The notes beneath the pieces are model-generated. The model worked only from the letters and a program-made list of their open reading frames with translations, did no database searches and was not told where the DNA came from. This document shows, one piece after another, positions 34,204-44,872 of a stretch of 64,000 nucleotides of DNA (its first letter is position 1; the number at the start of each line of letters is the position of its first letter). This DNA is from Takifugu bimaculatus (taxonomy: Eukaryota; Chordata; Actinopteri; Tetraodontiformes; Tetraodontidae): the NCBI GenBank assembly GCA_004026145.2, contig CP034986.1, positions 6,688,929-6,752,928 on the forward strand. Reading direction: 5' to 3'. The position numbers were made by a program, and so were the translations under genes.

Positions 34204-34283
<80 letters not shown>
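34204..34283 (+). repeat. (AC)40 microsatellite
   Basis: 80 nt of uninterrupted AC, the longest dinucleotide array in the window. It should be highly variable. Confidence 0.98.
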
Positions 34284-34285
<2 letters not shown>

Positions 34286-34393
34286 GCACCCCTTAGTCAT
34301 GACTCTAATTTGCTCATTTTACAGAATTACTATTACAGTCATAAATGCTTGTAAATGATTTAATCCAAGTTTGCTTTATTACGACTGACTCAC

Positions 34394-34399
<6 letters not shown>

Positions 34400-34434
<35 letters not shown>
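34400..34434 (+). repeat. (CA)17 microsatellite
   Basis: 35 nt of CA following a short CGCGCG stretch. Confidence 0.96.
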
Positions 34435-34436
<2 letters not shown>

Positions 34437-35256
34437 TGACCTGATGAACTCTGGTTGATGCTGGTGTCATCATGGGAAACTGATGCTACATGTGTTTTCT
34501 ATAAACCTCTGATTAACATCAGTGTGTGTGTCAGAGAATGTGCACTAAATAAGTGTGTAAATCCATGTCTGTGGGGAATAAGCAGTTGGACGTCGGACAC
34601 ACACACACACGAACACACACACACACACACACGCCCACACCAACCATATGCAGCACAGACCGAGCGCAGACGTAATAGATTTAGGATGTGTGTATCGCCG
34701 TTCTGGCAGCGACAACAGAGGGCGATCCGACGCCCTGAGGACATTTCACAGAGACGGTGAGACGATGAGACGCGGCGGCGTTACGAGCTGTTTTGTTGCC
34801 GCCCAGTAAAACGCCAGCCTGCGGTGAAACCCTCTGACGTGCACCTCGCACCATCCTTCAGAGATGGCTTTGAACTTTTACGGTCGCCGGTTCGAGGACT
34901 TGCCTGAATCCCCGCCGCTGCGCAGTGGGTGCGCGCCGTTGTTTTGTGTTATGGATGACGACGGCTGCTGTTGCCATTCGGAGACGTAAACTCGTAAATG
35001 TTCAAACATCTAAACAGAGGTCGGGAACAGCTGCGAGAGGAAGAGGGGAATAAAACTTAAAAGGAAAAAAAATCAACACTGAACTGTAAAAAGAGTCCTG
35101 GGGGATCGTTTTGTTCAGCAGAGATATGTGCAACATGTATTTAGTGTGTGTGTGAACTAAAGAACCTCAGTTATTACTGGTGAAAACAGATCAGATGTTC
35201 AGATCTGATATTGACTTTGAAATAATGTTGAACCAAATAACTGTAAACCAAAAACA

Positions 35257-35257
<1 letters not shown>

Positions 35258-35295
<38 letters not shown>
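35258..35295 (+). repeat. (CA)19 microsatellite
   Basis: 38 nt of CA. A TG-rich tract (about 35519-35557) lies 220 nt downstream. Confidence 0.96.
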
Positions 35296-35297
<2 letters not shown>

Positions 35298-35615
35298 CTT
35301 CCCTTCATCCATATTTCCTAACAGAGTTGTGCATCTATGGTGTTTAGACAACATGTTTATACTAAACATATTAGTCATTTGTCATATTTTAAGCTTTTTG
35401 ACTTAAATGAATCACTTTAAACAATTAAAGTGATGTGAGGAGACGATCATTTAGATATTTTACAACTTAAGTAAAAGACGCAATAATCTACTTTCAATAG
35501 AAATCTTTCACTTCTGTGTGGTTGTGTGTGTGTGTGTGCGTGTGTGTGTGTGTGTGTTCACTTCCTGTGTCCCACTAAGCCCCCTAAAGCTTAAGCTAAA
35601 CACCTCGGCTGTGAA

Positions 35616-35632
35616 AGGTCGTTCCAGGGTCA
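35616..35632 (+). promoter_or_regulatory. DR5-like element upstream of cyp26b1
   Basis: AGGTCG-TTCCA-GGGTCA. The second half fits RGKTCA; the first has G instead of A at the last position. It lies about 3.6 kb upstream of the cyp26b1 start codon. Binding is speculative. Confidence 0.2.
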
Positions 35633-36539
35633 GAGGAAATTGAAAATACGTCTGCTAGCAAAACTCGTGCGAATCATCACACACACACACACACACACTG
35701 AAGGCAGTTAAGTGTGTGTGTGTGTTTAGGTAGTGTGTTAAAAGCTTAAATGGACATCATTGTGGAATGTAAAGATAAGGCGTCTCTGCTTATACAAAGA
35801 AACACACATTTGCGCCGCGGCCGCACATAAATGGTAATTATCCAACTAACACACATGACCACGTTAACGGGCCAAATCTTCCTGCCCCTTCCTGTTGGCA
35901 TGGAAACAACAAAAGTCTGACACATTATACAAGGGGTTACGACCCCGGGACGGAACAGATGAGGTCACCTAAAGCTCCGGCGGAGGATTTTCAAGAGGTT
36001 TGCTTGTGTGTTTATGAACACACGGGAGCCATTTGAATCAGCGCTGGTTTGAACCTCCGCTGAACTACGGGAAAACAGTCATTACGCCGCCACAGCGCGT
36101 TCAATCAGAGGGGTTTGAGAGTCAGGTTTGAATCAGAGCTGCTTTAATCGGCGCCATCAACGTGCCCGCTTGAGGTCTGCCTGATTGGCCGGCGTCGGAG
36201 CAGCCGTCACTTCTGGACGCGCGCGAGTCAATCAAAGGCTTTAAACTGGGGGCTTTTTCACCGAATTAATTTTTAAGAAGATGAATAAAAATCAATAAAA
36301 CCAACCGTCAATTACAGCAGGGAAGTGGTTTTAAAAAATAAAAAGGGTCTGGTTCTGGTTTGATGAGTCCATCTTCCCTCAGGACACAAGTCTTGCTTGA
36401 TGGTAAATAAATGTATTTAATGATTGAAATGCGCTGTGGAGAACCACCGGGCCCGACCACAGCTGCCAGAAGAACCGTCCACTCCATGCGATGGCGCTGC
36501 CCCTTTCAAACCTTCAATCTCTTCATTATGTTGTTTCCT

Positions 36540-36960
36540 GAACTAACTTTTTTCGCTCAAATTGATTAAAAGTTCCAGGAGCAAGTCCAAAGATTCCACT
36601 TGTGCCTGGTTAAAAAGAAAACTGGAAACCATGTGGCGGATTTTGTTTTAAGCCTGTTTTGCCGATGGATTTACGTGTACGTAACATCCAGACTAAGGTT
36701 GAAAGTAATCCACAGGTCGCATACATGGTTCCCCATTATATACAGGACATTAAAGGAATCCCACTGGGCAGGGAAACAGGCTGTGACGCTTTCATCAATA
36801 TTCTAAATGAAGGAATCAGTCGGCTCCCCGTTTCTGGCGGGGTGCCATGTGCTCCTGCTCCGCTAGGCGGCACCATTGAGCCGTTTGCGGAGGTCGGGAT
36901 TGATGCTCAGAAAAGAGGGGAGAATAGGGGCGAAGAGAGGGATAAAACACTTTAAGGTAC
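36540..36960 (+). promoter_or_regulatory. candidate upstream noncoding element of cyp26b1
   Basis: About 420 nt of balanced, non-repetitive sequence in a spacer otherwise full of microsatellites, 2.2-2.7 kb upstream of the start codon. The small open frames (36600-36806, 36659-36955) show no recognisable protein, so regulatory sequence is the better guess. Confidence 0.25.
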
Positions 36961-37354
36961 GAGGGGAAAAGTCCAAACTGTGATTAAAAATCTGGTCGCG
37001 CCGCAGCGGGGAAGGGAAAGACAAGTTGATCAAGGGGGGGGGGGGGTGAGTCATAAACGTAGAGAAACTCGGATTATTCCAAAGAAATGTGGGTGAATCA
37101 ATCCAGAGCAGAGAGGAAGGAATGGGAGGACAAACTGCACAGGTGCTGTGCATGTGCTGCAGCCGTGGTCGGAACCTCCTGCTCCTCTGTCGGCTCTATA
37201 GAGCCCCTGAAATGCCCGATCACAGCCAGAGGAGCTAATTGAAGCCAGTCATGTTCTTTGGACGGGAGGTGGCTCCGCGTCTGCCTCCGATTGATCTGAT
37301 TGTTTTCCGAAGACTTAAGGGAGTCGGGGGACACGTGGCCCGGGGACAGCAGCT

Positions 37355-37365
37355 GGAGTCGAACC
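37355..37365 (-). repeat. Pol III B-box-like sequence, possible tRNA-derived SINE fragment
   Basis: The - strand reads GGTTCGACTCC, a perfect match to the B-box consensus GGTTCGANTCC. An A-box-like TGACTCAGGG lies about 33 nt upstream of it on the same strand, closer than in a true tRNA. The T-stem is degenerate, so this is not a functional tRNA. Confidence 0.3.
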
Positions 37366-37408
37366 TGTGACCTCTCGGTGAAACGGAGCCCTGAGTCAGG
37401 CGGTTCAT

Positions 37409-37428
37409 GGGGGGGGGGGGGGGGGGGG
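37409..37428 (+). repeat. G20 homopolymer
   Basis: Twenty consecutive G, about 1.8 kb upstream of the cyp26b1 start codon. It could form a G-quadruplex, and its length may be unreliable. Confidence 0.9.
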
Positions 37429-38048
37429 TCTGTAGAATTTATGCGTCGGGAGATCAGAAGACAAAGAGTCTGATCAGATGGCCTCAATCAGCCACTTTGT
37501 TCAAGTCGTCATATTTATTATTTCTGTTTTATGTCCCGTGAGCTCGACTTGAACACACGCATTCATAAATAAATGGGTCGCTCGCGCTTGGAGGGTGGGG
37601 GCGACAATCGAGGAGCAGGATAAAAAGCGCCCGCGGCTCGACCGATGTGTCGACCCCTGAGCAATTTGGGGAACAAAAACGAGTTCAATTTATGTCCGTG
37701 GCCAATGTCCCGTGATGCACCGAGAGAAAACACAGAAAAGCCGCGTCAGAACTTTAAAAAAGAAAACTCGCTCCGGGCGGCGCGCGTAAAGGCGCGTCTG
37801 GAGACCAACCTGAGCAAGACGGTGGAATCTGCTTTTAAGTTAGAGTCTGTGCAAAGACGAGTAACTCCTGACGCGCGCACGCCCTGCGCGGAGACACAGG
37901 TCATAAACGTAAACTGCCCCCCCCCCCCCCACCCCACCCCCCTCCCCCGTTGGCGCTCCGCCAGCGGCAGCACGCTCCAAACCTCGACTCCTCTTGCGCC
38001 GCTTGCCGCTCACTTTACGTCACCCCTCCTTCTGAGAAGCGGGAGGGA

Positions 38049-38067
38049 GGGGGGGGGGGGGGGGGGG
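38049..38067 (+). repeat. G19 homopolymer in the promoter
   Basis: Nineteen consecutive G beginning 205 nt before the TATA box, preceded by GGGAGGGA. A C14 run lies at 37917-37930. Both could affect DNA structure and sequencing accuracy. Confidence 0.9.
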
Positions 38068-38253
38068 TGCTGGGGGGGTTCTCCAGGAGCTGAAAGAGGT
38101 GGAGCAGAGAAGAGGGATGGATGGAGGCAGGGAAGGGGAGGAGAGGGGAGGGGAGTCTCCCCACGCTCTGGAGACGACGCGGGAGCGAGGTGGGGTAAGA
38201 GGGGGGCGACGGGAGCCCTTGGCCGCCTCTCCGAGTTCCAGTTGCCTCCGCAC

Positions 38254-38261
38254 TATATAAA
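38254..38261 (+). promoter_or_regulatory. cyp26b1: cyp26b1 TATA box (predicted)
   Basis: TATATAAA within the CpG-rich region upstream of exon 1, in the context CCGCACTATATAAACACTC. Transcription would start about 25-30 nt downstream, near 38285. An inverted CCAAT (ATTGG) follows at 38268-38272. A start here gives a leader of about 0.9 kb if unspliced, which is long, so a later start site is possible. Confidence 0.5.
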
Positions 38262-38807
38262 CACTCATTGGTGCCACACACTCGTTACGCACGTATCCAC
38301 ACACACACAGAGACACTGAGGTGACTTGTAGGAGAGAGAGAGAGAGAGAAGGAGGGAGAGCTTCCACAAACTGAAAGGTACACAGAGGAGAGAGGGACGA
38401 CACAAAGTAAAAAGGAGGAGAAGGAGGACGGAGGCATCTGAGCATCTCCTGCGCACCTTTTACAGCTCGCACGGATCTTAATAGTTTTGCGCTTCTTTTC
38501 AAAATTATTTGCGCTGAGACAAATACTTTTTTGGAGAGAAAAAAAAAATCAAACATTTTGATTTTCCAGGTTCAGGGAGAAAAACGTGAGTTCTGGGAGA
38601 GTTCTCCTGCTTTTCTCTCCCTCCGAACCAGGTCGTTTCATCACTAAAGATTTCAATACTGCTCCAGTCCGGCTCCGCTTTTTTTGATTTTCCACGTGTT
38701 CAAACTTCCGCGTCACCTTGAGATTTATTTATTTTTTAAAAAAAACCTGCCTTAAAGTCTCACGTTTAAACCCGATTTTAAGACACCCACTTAAACCAGG
38801 GAGCAAA

Positions 38808-38870
38808 ATGAGATTTCAAACAGAACAGCCCAGATTCCCGAGTGCTGATTCCAAACCTTTAAGTTATTAA
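38808..38870 (+). other. possible upstream ORF in cyp26b1 leader (20 codons)
   Basis: ATG at 38808 opens 20 codons before TAA at 38868-38870. A second, 8-codon upstream ORF runs 38988-39014. Both matter only if transcription starts near 38285 and the leader is unspliced. Confidence 0.3.
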
Positions 38871-39196
38871 GAGTTCCGTTGGTTCATCAGCGCGACTCAC
38901 CTGTAGCATCTCCGCTCCGCGCGCACGCCGATCTGCACTTTTTTAACGCAACGCAGAAGCAACTTTGTGTGTTTTAATCTCCTTTTTATGAAAGAAAAAG
39001 TGAATTTCCTCTGAGAACCATCTGTTGCCGCGTCCGCGAGACTTTAAAGCAGCGCGGCGCTTTGACAGAATTAAAGATTTGATTGAAATCAAACTTTTGC
39101 ATCATTTAGATTCCTCAGCCTTGGTAGTTTTGCGCGTCTTTGCGAGCGCCTCCCAGACTCCAGAGACAGAGGGAGAACCCCGGGCTCTCCATCACC

Positions 39197-39400
39197 ATGC
39201 TGTTCGACTCCTTCGACCTGGTCTCGGCTCTGGCCACGTTGGCCGCCTGCCTGGTGTCCATGGCCCTGCTCCTCGCCGTCTCCCAGCAGCTGTGGCAGCT
39301 CAGATGGACGGCGACGCGGGATAGAAACTGCAAGCTGCCCATGCCCAAGGGATCCATGGGATTCCCCTTCATCGGCGAGACCTGCCACTGGCTCCTGCAG
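39197..39400 (+). CDS. cyp26b1: cyp26b1 coding exon 1 (68 codons)
   Basis: It runs from ATG to donor CAG|GTAAGC and encodes the membrane anchor and the hinge, ending GETCHWLLQ. The human exon 1 also encodes 68 residues. The open frame extends upstream without an ATG, so the start is clear. Confidence 0.96.
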
Positions 39401-42400
39401 GTAAGCGGGAGGGGGCTCGGGAAAGCGGGGAACGGGTCCCGGTGCCCGCGCAGGGTCTTTGTCTGTGATGAAATCACTCTTGTCTGTTAACCGATGTGTG
39501 TTTAACGACTATAGAGACTTTTTTTTTTTTAAGTCCTGACTTTCTTCATCAAATATTTACTTTTTTTAATACACCGCATTGGCGACTGCGCTCGTGTAAC
39601 GTGTCCGCCAGAAGTTCCGGATGCGCAGCGCTGATGCACATGAGAAAAATGTGTCTGCTCATACACATTTTCACACTTGGGTGCTCAGCTGGTCCTGACA
39701 AAACCAGTCAACCTCCAGTCCGGGCGTTAAACCAGTTCGTCCAAGCAGGTAAATCTCCATTTTTCCCACGAACGCGTCCTAAAGTTACGGCGATTCATTC
39801 ATATCCGCGCGCGTCTCTGGAGCACAGAGCGGCTGCTGTCCGCGCACAGGCAGCCGCGGGAGCACAATTCAGACCTTCACTTCCCCTCTGATTAGTTCAT
39901 GGCTCTACAATCTGTCTCCGTCGTGGCTCCAGCCGGCGATCAGATCAGCGCGGTGTTATCACCTCTGAGCGGCCGCGGAGGGGCGAGAGGCCATCAGTCA
40001 TATCAGATGTGGCGGCGAGCGCCTCCGCGCAGAGGTCGGACACAGTGCACCGTATAAAAGGGCCGTAATTTCCTTTAAGACGTCTAATTAAAATTCAGTG
40101 TTGAATATCCGGGGAATTCTGACGCGCGACGAGTCGCCGCGTCCTCGCTTGAGGCGCAGTGCAATTAGAGAAAAGGATCGGAAAGTTGCTGTTGGAAAAT
40201 AAACTCTTTAATTAGGGGCGCTTTAAATGCCTTTATCAGCCGACTGATAAGCGGACTTTTAAATAGTCAGAAGGCTGAAAGAGAGAGAAGGAGAGAGGTG
40301 GAGAGCAGCGGGGGCTGGAGGCGCGGAGGCGGCGTGCGGAGCTTGAACTCCCGGTGCTCCTCTTCGTTACATCTGACACCGAACGAGACGCGTTCCCGGA
40401 ATGCACCAGAGGACCGCGGCCAAGTTTATGTTGGAGGTGGAGAGGGCGCGCGCGCGCGCGCGCGCGTGTGTGTGTGTGTGAGAGAGAGAGTCCTCTCAGA
40501 TAGAGGAATCGAAGGAGAGGACGTCTGGTTTTATGAGGACCAAATGTCCCCAGAAGCAGAATAAAATGTGCAGGGAGCTGATGTGAAAGAACGGGGTGGG
40601 TGAAGGCCCCAGAGCCCCTCAGCTGATGTACAAATGTGTGCTGGAGCAGCAGGGGGGCGCTTGGCTGCAGCTCTACACCCAGCTAAGAAAAAGAGATGGA
40701 CACGGATCTAATGGGGAGTTCCTGGCCAGGTGCTGGTCCCTGTCTGCGCTGCTGGTCTGATGGTTGAGGTGCTGCAGAAGACCTCTGAGGGCAAGTTCAA
40801 GAAGCAGCAGATGTCGGGGTTCCGGGGCCGTGTTGATCAACAGCGCCAAAGCAGATCAGACTTCTTTATTGTCTCCACAAAACCAAACCCCAAAAAAACC
40901 CAGCAATGGTCAAAGGCGCCGCTTTGGTGGCGTTAACGCGGGTCAGCGGGTGTCGGAGAGACACCAAACCTGGCAAAAAGCTGCACGTTGTACATTTAAA
41001 ATCCCCTAAAAAGGGGCCGCGTGTGATTTGAAATTCAGCAACAGGCAGCACGGTGCTCCGTGTCCTTGAGCGGTTCTTTGCTTTGGATGTTTAATTCGCC
41101 GAGGTGGCCAGAACGCCGCCGATGGTGAAGGAAGGGAGCGTTTTGTCCTGGTTGCTCTGCGGCCACATGCAAGCGCAGCGTTGTCCCACGCTCATCTGAT
41201 TGGGTCTTATCTCCCTCTCTGGCTTCCCTCAGCTATGTTCTCAGCTAGTTCCTACCTGTTTCCTTCTGCTCAGAATGCCAGATTACTCTTTGAACAGGTA
41301 TCTGGACAGCGCAATCGTGTGTTGAAACTCGCTTAAGCTGCTTTAAGGAAGTGTAATGATCCCCCCGACTGTGGCAAAGTATTTAAGGCGATTCGAAATG
41401 TGAACATTCCTAATTCACGTTTTCTTCATTTCTCCCCTCCGTGACTTCTTTTTCCCCTGGTTTTCTAAATAAACGCGTAAAGTGTGGCCTCCTATACCAT
41501 ATATTTATAACGTCACACATGTGCGGCGGCGGCGGCGGCAGCACGTTTCTTTGACGGATCCATTTTAAAGCAATCTGCAGTTTATGGTCACTCTGCCAAA
41601 GACCTGTCTGCTCTCATTAGGAGCTGCAGGAGCTTTCTGAAGGGACTGTGCCAAACAGGAGTGTTACTACTGAGCAGTGCGCGTGCACACACACGCGCAC
41701 ACACATACACACACAGCCACTACATGCGGATTCAAGCATATATCAACACAGCCAGCATTAGTCCAGAGCAGATATTTTATATGTTTTTCTAAAAGGACGT
41801 CTACACGCACCCATTAGTCCGCACATTTGAATTAAGACACTTCAAAACCAACAATACAGCTGCCAACTTCACTTTAGCTGCAGACGAACGAGGGTGTATT
41901 GAACCCTCCGTTCTTATCCAGACGCTCGGGCAAAGATGTGTCTTCAAATAGAACTGATTTGCGTAAAATATGTGCTGCAGTAAAGAGAGTTGAGGGAATT
42001 ATTTGGCCATAAGTCAGATCCAGAATTCACATTAGCTTAATTGAGAACTTCAAAAATATAAACCACTACCCTCTCCAGCCACTTGGGGTCGCTAAAGTGC
42101 GAAGTTCCTTTGAGGTTTTAATAAATGGTTTTGAAGAGGTTAAAACAGGAGTGGGCCATGTTTGTACTTGTGAAGGTCATTTATACAGTCTCCCTGGCTT
42201 CAAGGGTAGTTTTTAAAACTTTAGCAAATAGGCCAATTATGTATCTCATATGCTGCAAAAGCCCAACATTGGCTCTGACACATGCACCGAGTCAGGGTCA
42301 GAATGGAGGAAGACGACACAGAGACGCTTCAGTGTGTGCTCTTAAGTTGGTGAACGAGCTCCAGACACACACATGCGCTGCAGCACGTACTCACTCAAGC

Positions 42401-44836
42401 ATCCACAAGCCAACAAATGGGTGAAATCGGTGAATTGACAATGTGCAATTTGATTTGCAGCACCAGCGCTCTGATTAGAAGATAAGAGAAGCCGGGCAGA
42501 GATCAAAGGCCAGCACCACTCTGCCGGTGGTGGCGGCGGCGGCGTCCAAACCTGTCCGATTCCTCTGCTTTGCAGAACACACGGCATGTTGGTTTGGAGG
42601 CGGATTGTGCCTTTAAGCTGAGACAGAGCAGGGATTGTATAGCCTGGTGGCTTCATCTGCACTGAGATTCCATTACTGCGGTCCAGCGCGCCGTGTGCTA
42701 CATCGCTGTGGTTACACACAAACACACACGGGCTAAATGGAAATACTATGAGTATATGATCCCATCGGCACTAGTATAGAGATGTGACAGACTCCAAGAG
42801 GATTCTTTTGACATGTATTAACAGATACTCGATAATCCAAAGTGGATTTTATCGAATTTGGTTTGTACATGTGCTCTTGGCGCTCCCTTAACTTTGTCCA
42901 GATTTCCATCACATTTTACACTCGCAGTTGGTTTAGGAGCGGTTTTTCATGAAAACCTTGTTTGATTTGGAAAGCAGCTGTTGCCGAAACCCGAAAATCA
43001 GGATGATTTAATAACAGCAGATAAGGCGTGCGTCATCTCCACCAATCCAAACCAGCTTTCACAAATGAGAAAAACCTCAAAACATGCTGCAAATAATCCC
43101 GTATGAGGCGGTTGGTCACGGCGGCGTACGTTCCGATCGCTCTCTGTATTTATATCTCGGAAACATGTAAGAGGACAGACAGTGCAGCATCGTTTTAAAC
43201 ACAAACACGGCCGCATCGAAGATCTCAAACGCCGCGCCAGTCCCACCTTAGGAAACAGGACATGAGCCAGACAAAAAAAGGGGCATTTTCCCTTGATACC
43301 GTCTGGCCAGGTGACTCACCAGCGCGAGACAAAGGCGTTCACGTCAGGGACTTTCTTTTAATTTATTTTGGGCTAAATTCTTCCTACAATTAAAGGAAGC
43401 GGAGATGGATCCCGCTGTTTAAATAATCACACCGCAATCATCAGCTCATCTGCTGAGAGGGTTTCTCCAAGCGTTGGCGTCCGCGCGTTCCTCAACAAAC
43501 TGTAAACATAAGGCAACATCTTACGTTAATAGGTGATACACATGCACAGATGTGATCGGCAGAGCGGCTCTGAAACCAGCGGTCTTAGTTTCATCACGTT
43601 TGTTGGTCAGAAACCCAAGGCCGGACCAGAACCGTGTGTGTATTCACTAGCGGTGTGTGTGTGTGTGTGTGTGTGCCAGGGTATTAGCTGGGGTCCCGGG
43701 GTGAGTGCTTAGAGAGTTCTGAACAACCATAATCTCCCTCCCTATAATGTCCCCAGGTCAGGGGCCAACCCTCTTCCCCTCTCTCCCTCTCTGGCTGCCT
43801 CTCTCTGGGTTTTCTCGGGTTTTTGGCCGACCCGTCTGAAGGCCTCTCTCCTTAATCCGTCCTGTTTTGAAACGGGCAACCGGTCCATCTGCGCCGTCCC
43901 CCTCCGCCACGTTCTGCTGTTGGTGCTTCCCGCTATCAAACTCTCTCCTCTCCCATCCCCCCCCCCCTCCATTCTTTCTTCCTCCCCTCTCTCCTTCCTT
44001 TTCTTTCTCCGCTCCTGCTTTCTTATTCCTACCCTCGCTCCTTGCCTCTCTGTCCTCCTGATGTGGCGGCGTGACCGCAAAGGGACGGGCCTCATTGTGG
44101 AGCGGAGGACCTGTTGCACCATTCAAACGCACACACAAATAACAACCCACACACTGGTGTCTTGGTGTCTCTGGCACCGGCTGAATGATTGGCAGCTGAA
44201 AAGAAAGAAGGAATTCCCTCACAGCCTTTGACCTCGTTTCCTCTCTTGCGTAGCGCTTTTGCTGCTTTTTCACTCCTCATTTTTAACCTTTTTGCTCGAG
44301 TCCCACAGCTTGAGCTGCTATCTGGGGGACGTGTTTGGTCCCTGCTTCTGAGCCGCGTTTCACCTGTTATAACGGGCGCTCTTTTGTTTTTTCTTTGCGT
44401 TTGAATGGCGTTTGGCCACAACCTTGGCGCCCTAGAGATAGACAGAAAACAGATGCTTTTGGGTCAACAATCCACCGTTTGGCCAAATTTTCCATCAAAA
44501 CAAACAGCGAAGCAGCTCCACAATGACGCACTGAAATCTTTTTTTTAAAAAAAACGTTCATAAATGAGAATAAATATTAATCAGAACAATTGCGCTGACA
44601 AAAGCAGTTTCAGATTATCGCCTTTGATAGAGGAGATTGTCTCGGAATAAAGTCGTTCCTTCCTTGATTTGCATAAACAAAATGTTTCTTGGTTTATTTC
44701 AGCTGCAGAGAAGCAATTTCTTTTTTACACGCAGAGTAAATTTCTCAGAAATAATTTGGCAAACACAAGAAAGATCACCTTTAAATCAACCACGCCGATT
44801 ACTCATGCGTAGTTCTCGCACTAGCTGTGTGTGTGT

Positions 44837-44872
<36 letters not shown>

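Larger units (their letters stand above)
32871..38253. other. exoc6b-cyp26b1 intergenic spacer, microsatellite-rich
   Basis: No gene is recognised on either strand. It has at least six CA/TG arrays: 33411-33448, 34204-34283, 34400-34434, 34596-34632, 35258-35295 and 35519-35557. A unique block lies at about 36540-36960, a B-box-like sequence at 37355-37365, and G/C homopolymers are found from 37409 onward. The last 700 nt are CpG-rich. Confidence 0.8.
37550..40490. promoter_or_regulatory. cyp26b1: CpG-rich promoter region of cyp26b1
   Basis: CpG dinucleotides are dense here (for example around 37620-37650, 37770-37900, 38880-39060, 39950-40060 and 40380-40470) compared with the AT-rich surroundings. 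The region spans the TATA box, leader, exon 1 and early intron 1. This fits the CpG-rich promoters of developmental genes. The borders are approximate and judged by eye. Confidence 0.65.

Noticed and set aside
34900..34925. GGTTCGAGGAC word resembling a tRNA B-box
   Set aside because: It matches only part of the B-box consensus and no A-box lies at a suitable distance.
36600..36955. Overlapping 68- and 98-codon frames upstream of cyp26b1
   Set aside because: The composition looks more protein-like than in the repeats, but no similarity is recognised, the frames overlap each other, and there is no supporting splice or promoter context. It is kept only as a possible regulatory block.
37645..38556. 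Open frames of 224 (+) and 178 (-) codons upstream of cyp26b1
   Set aside because: They arise from GC-rich, G-run-containing promoter DNA. They are rich in Gly, Arg, Pro and Ser and cross homopolymers; there is no recognisable protein.
43742..44273. Arg/Glu/Gly-rich frames on the - strand in cyp26b1 intron 1
   Set aside because: They are the complement of a C/T-rich tract; no start context, splice partners or recognisable domains.
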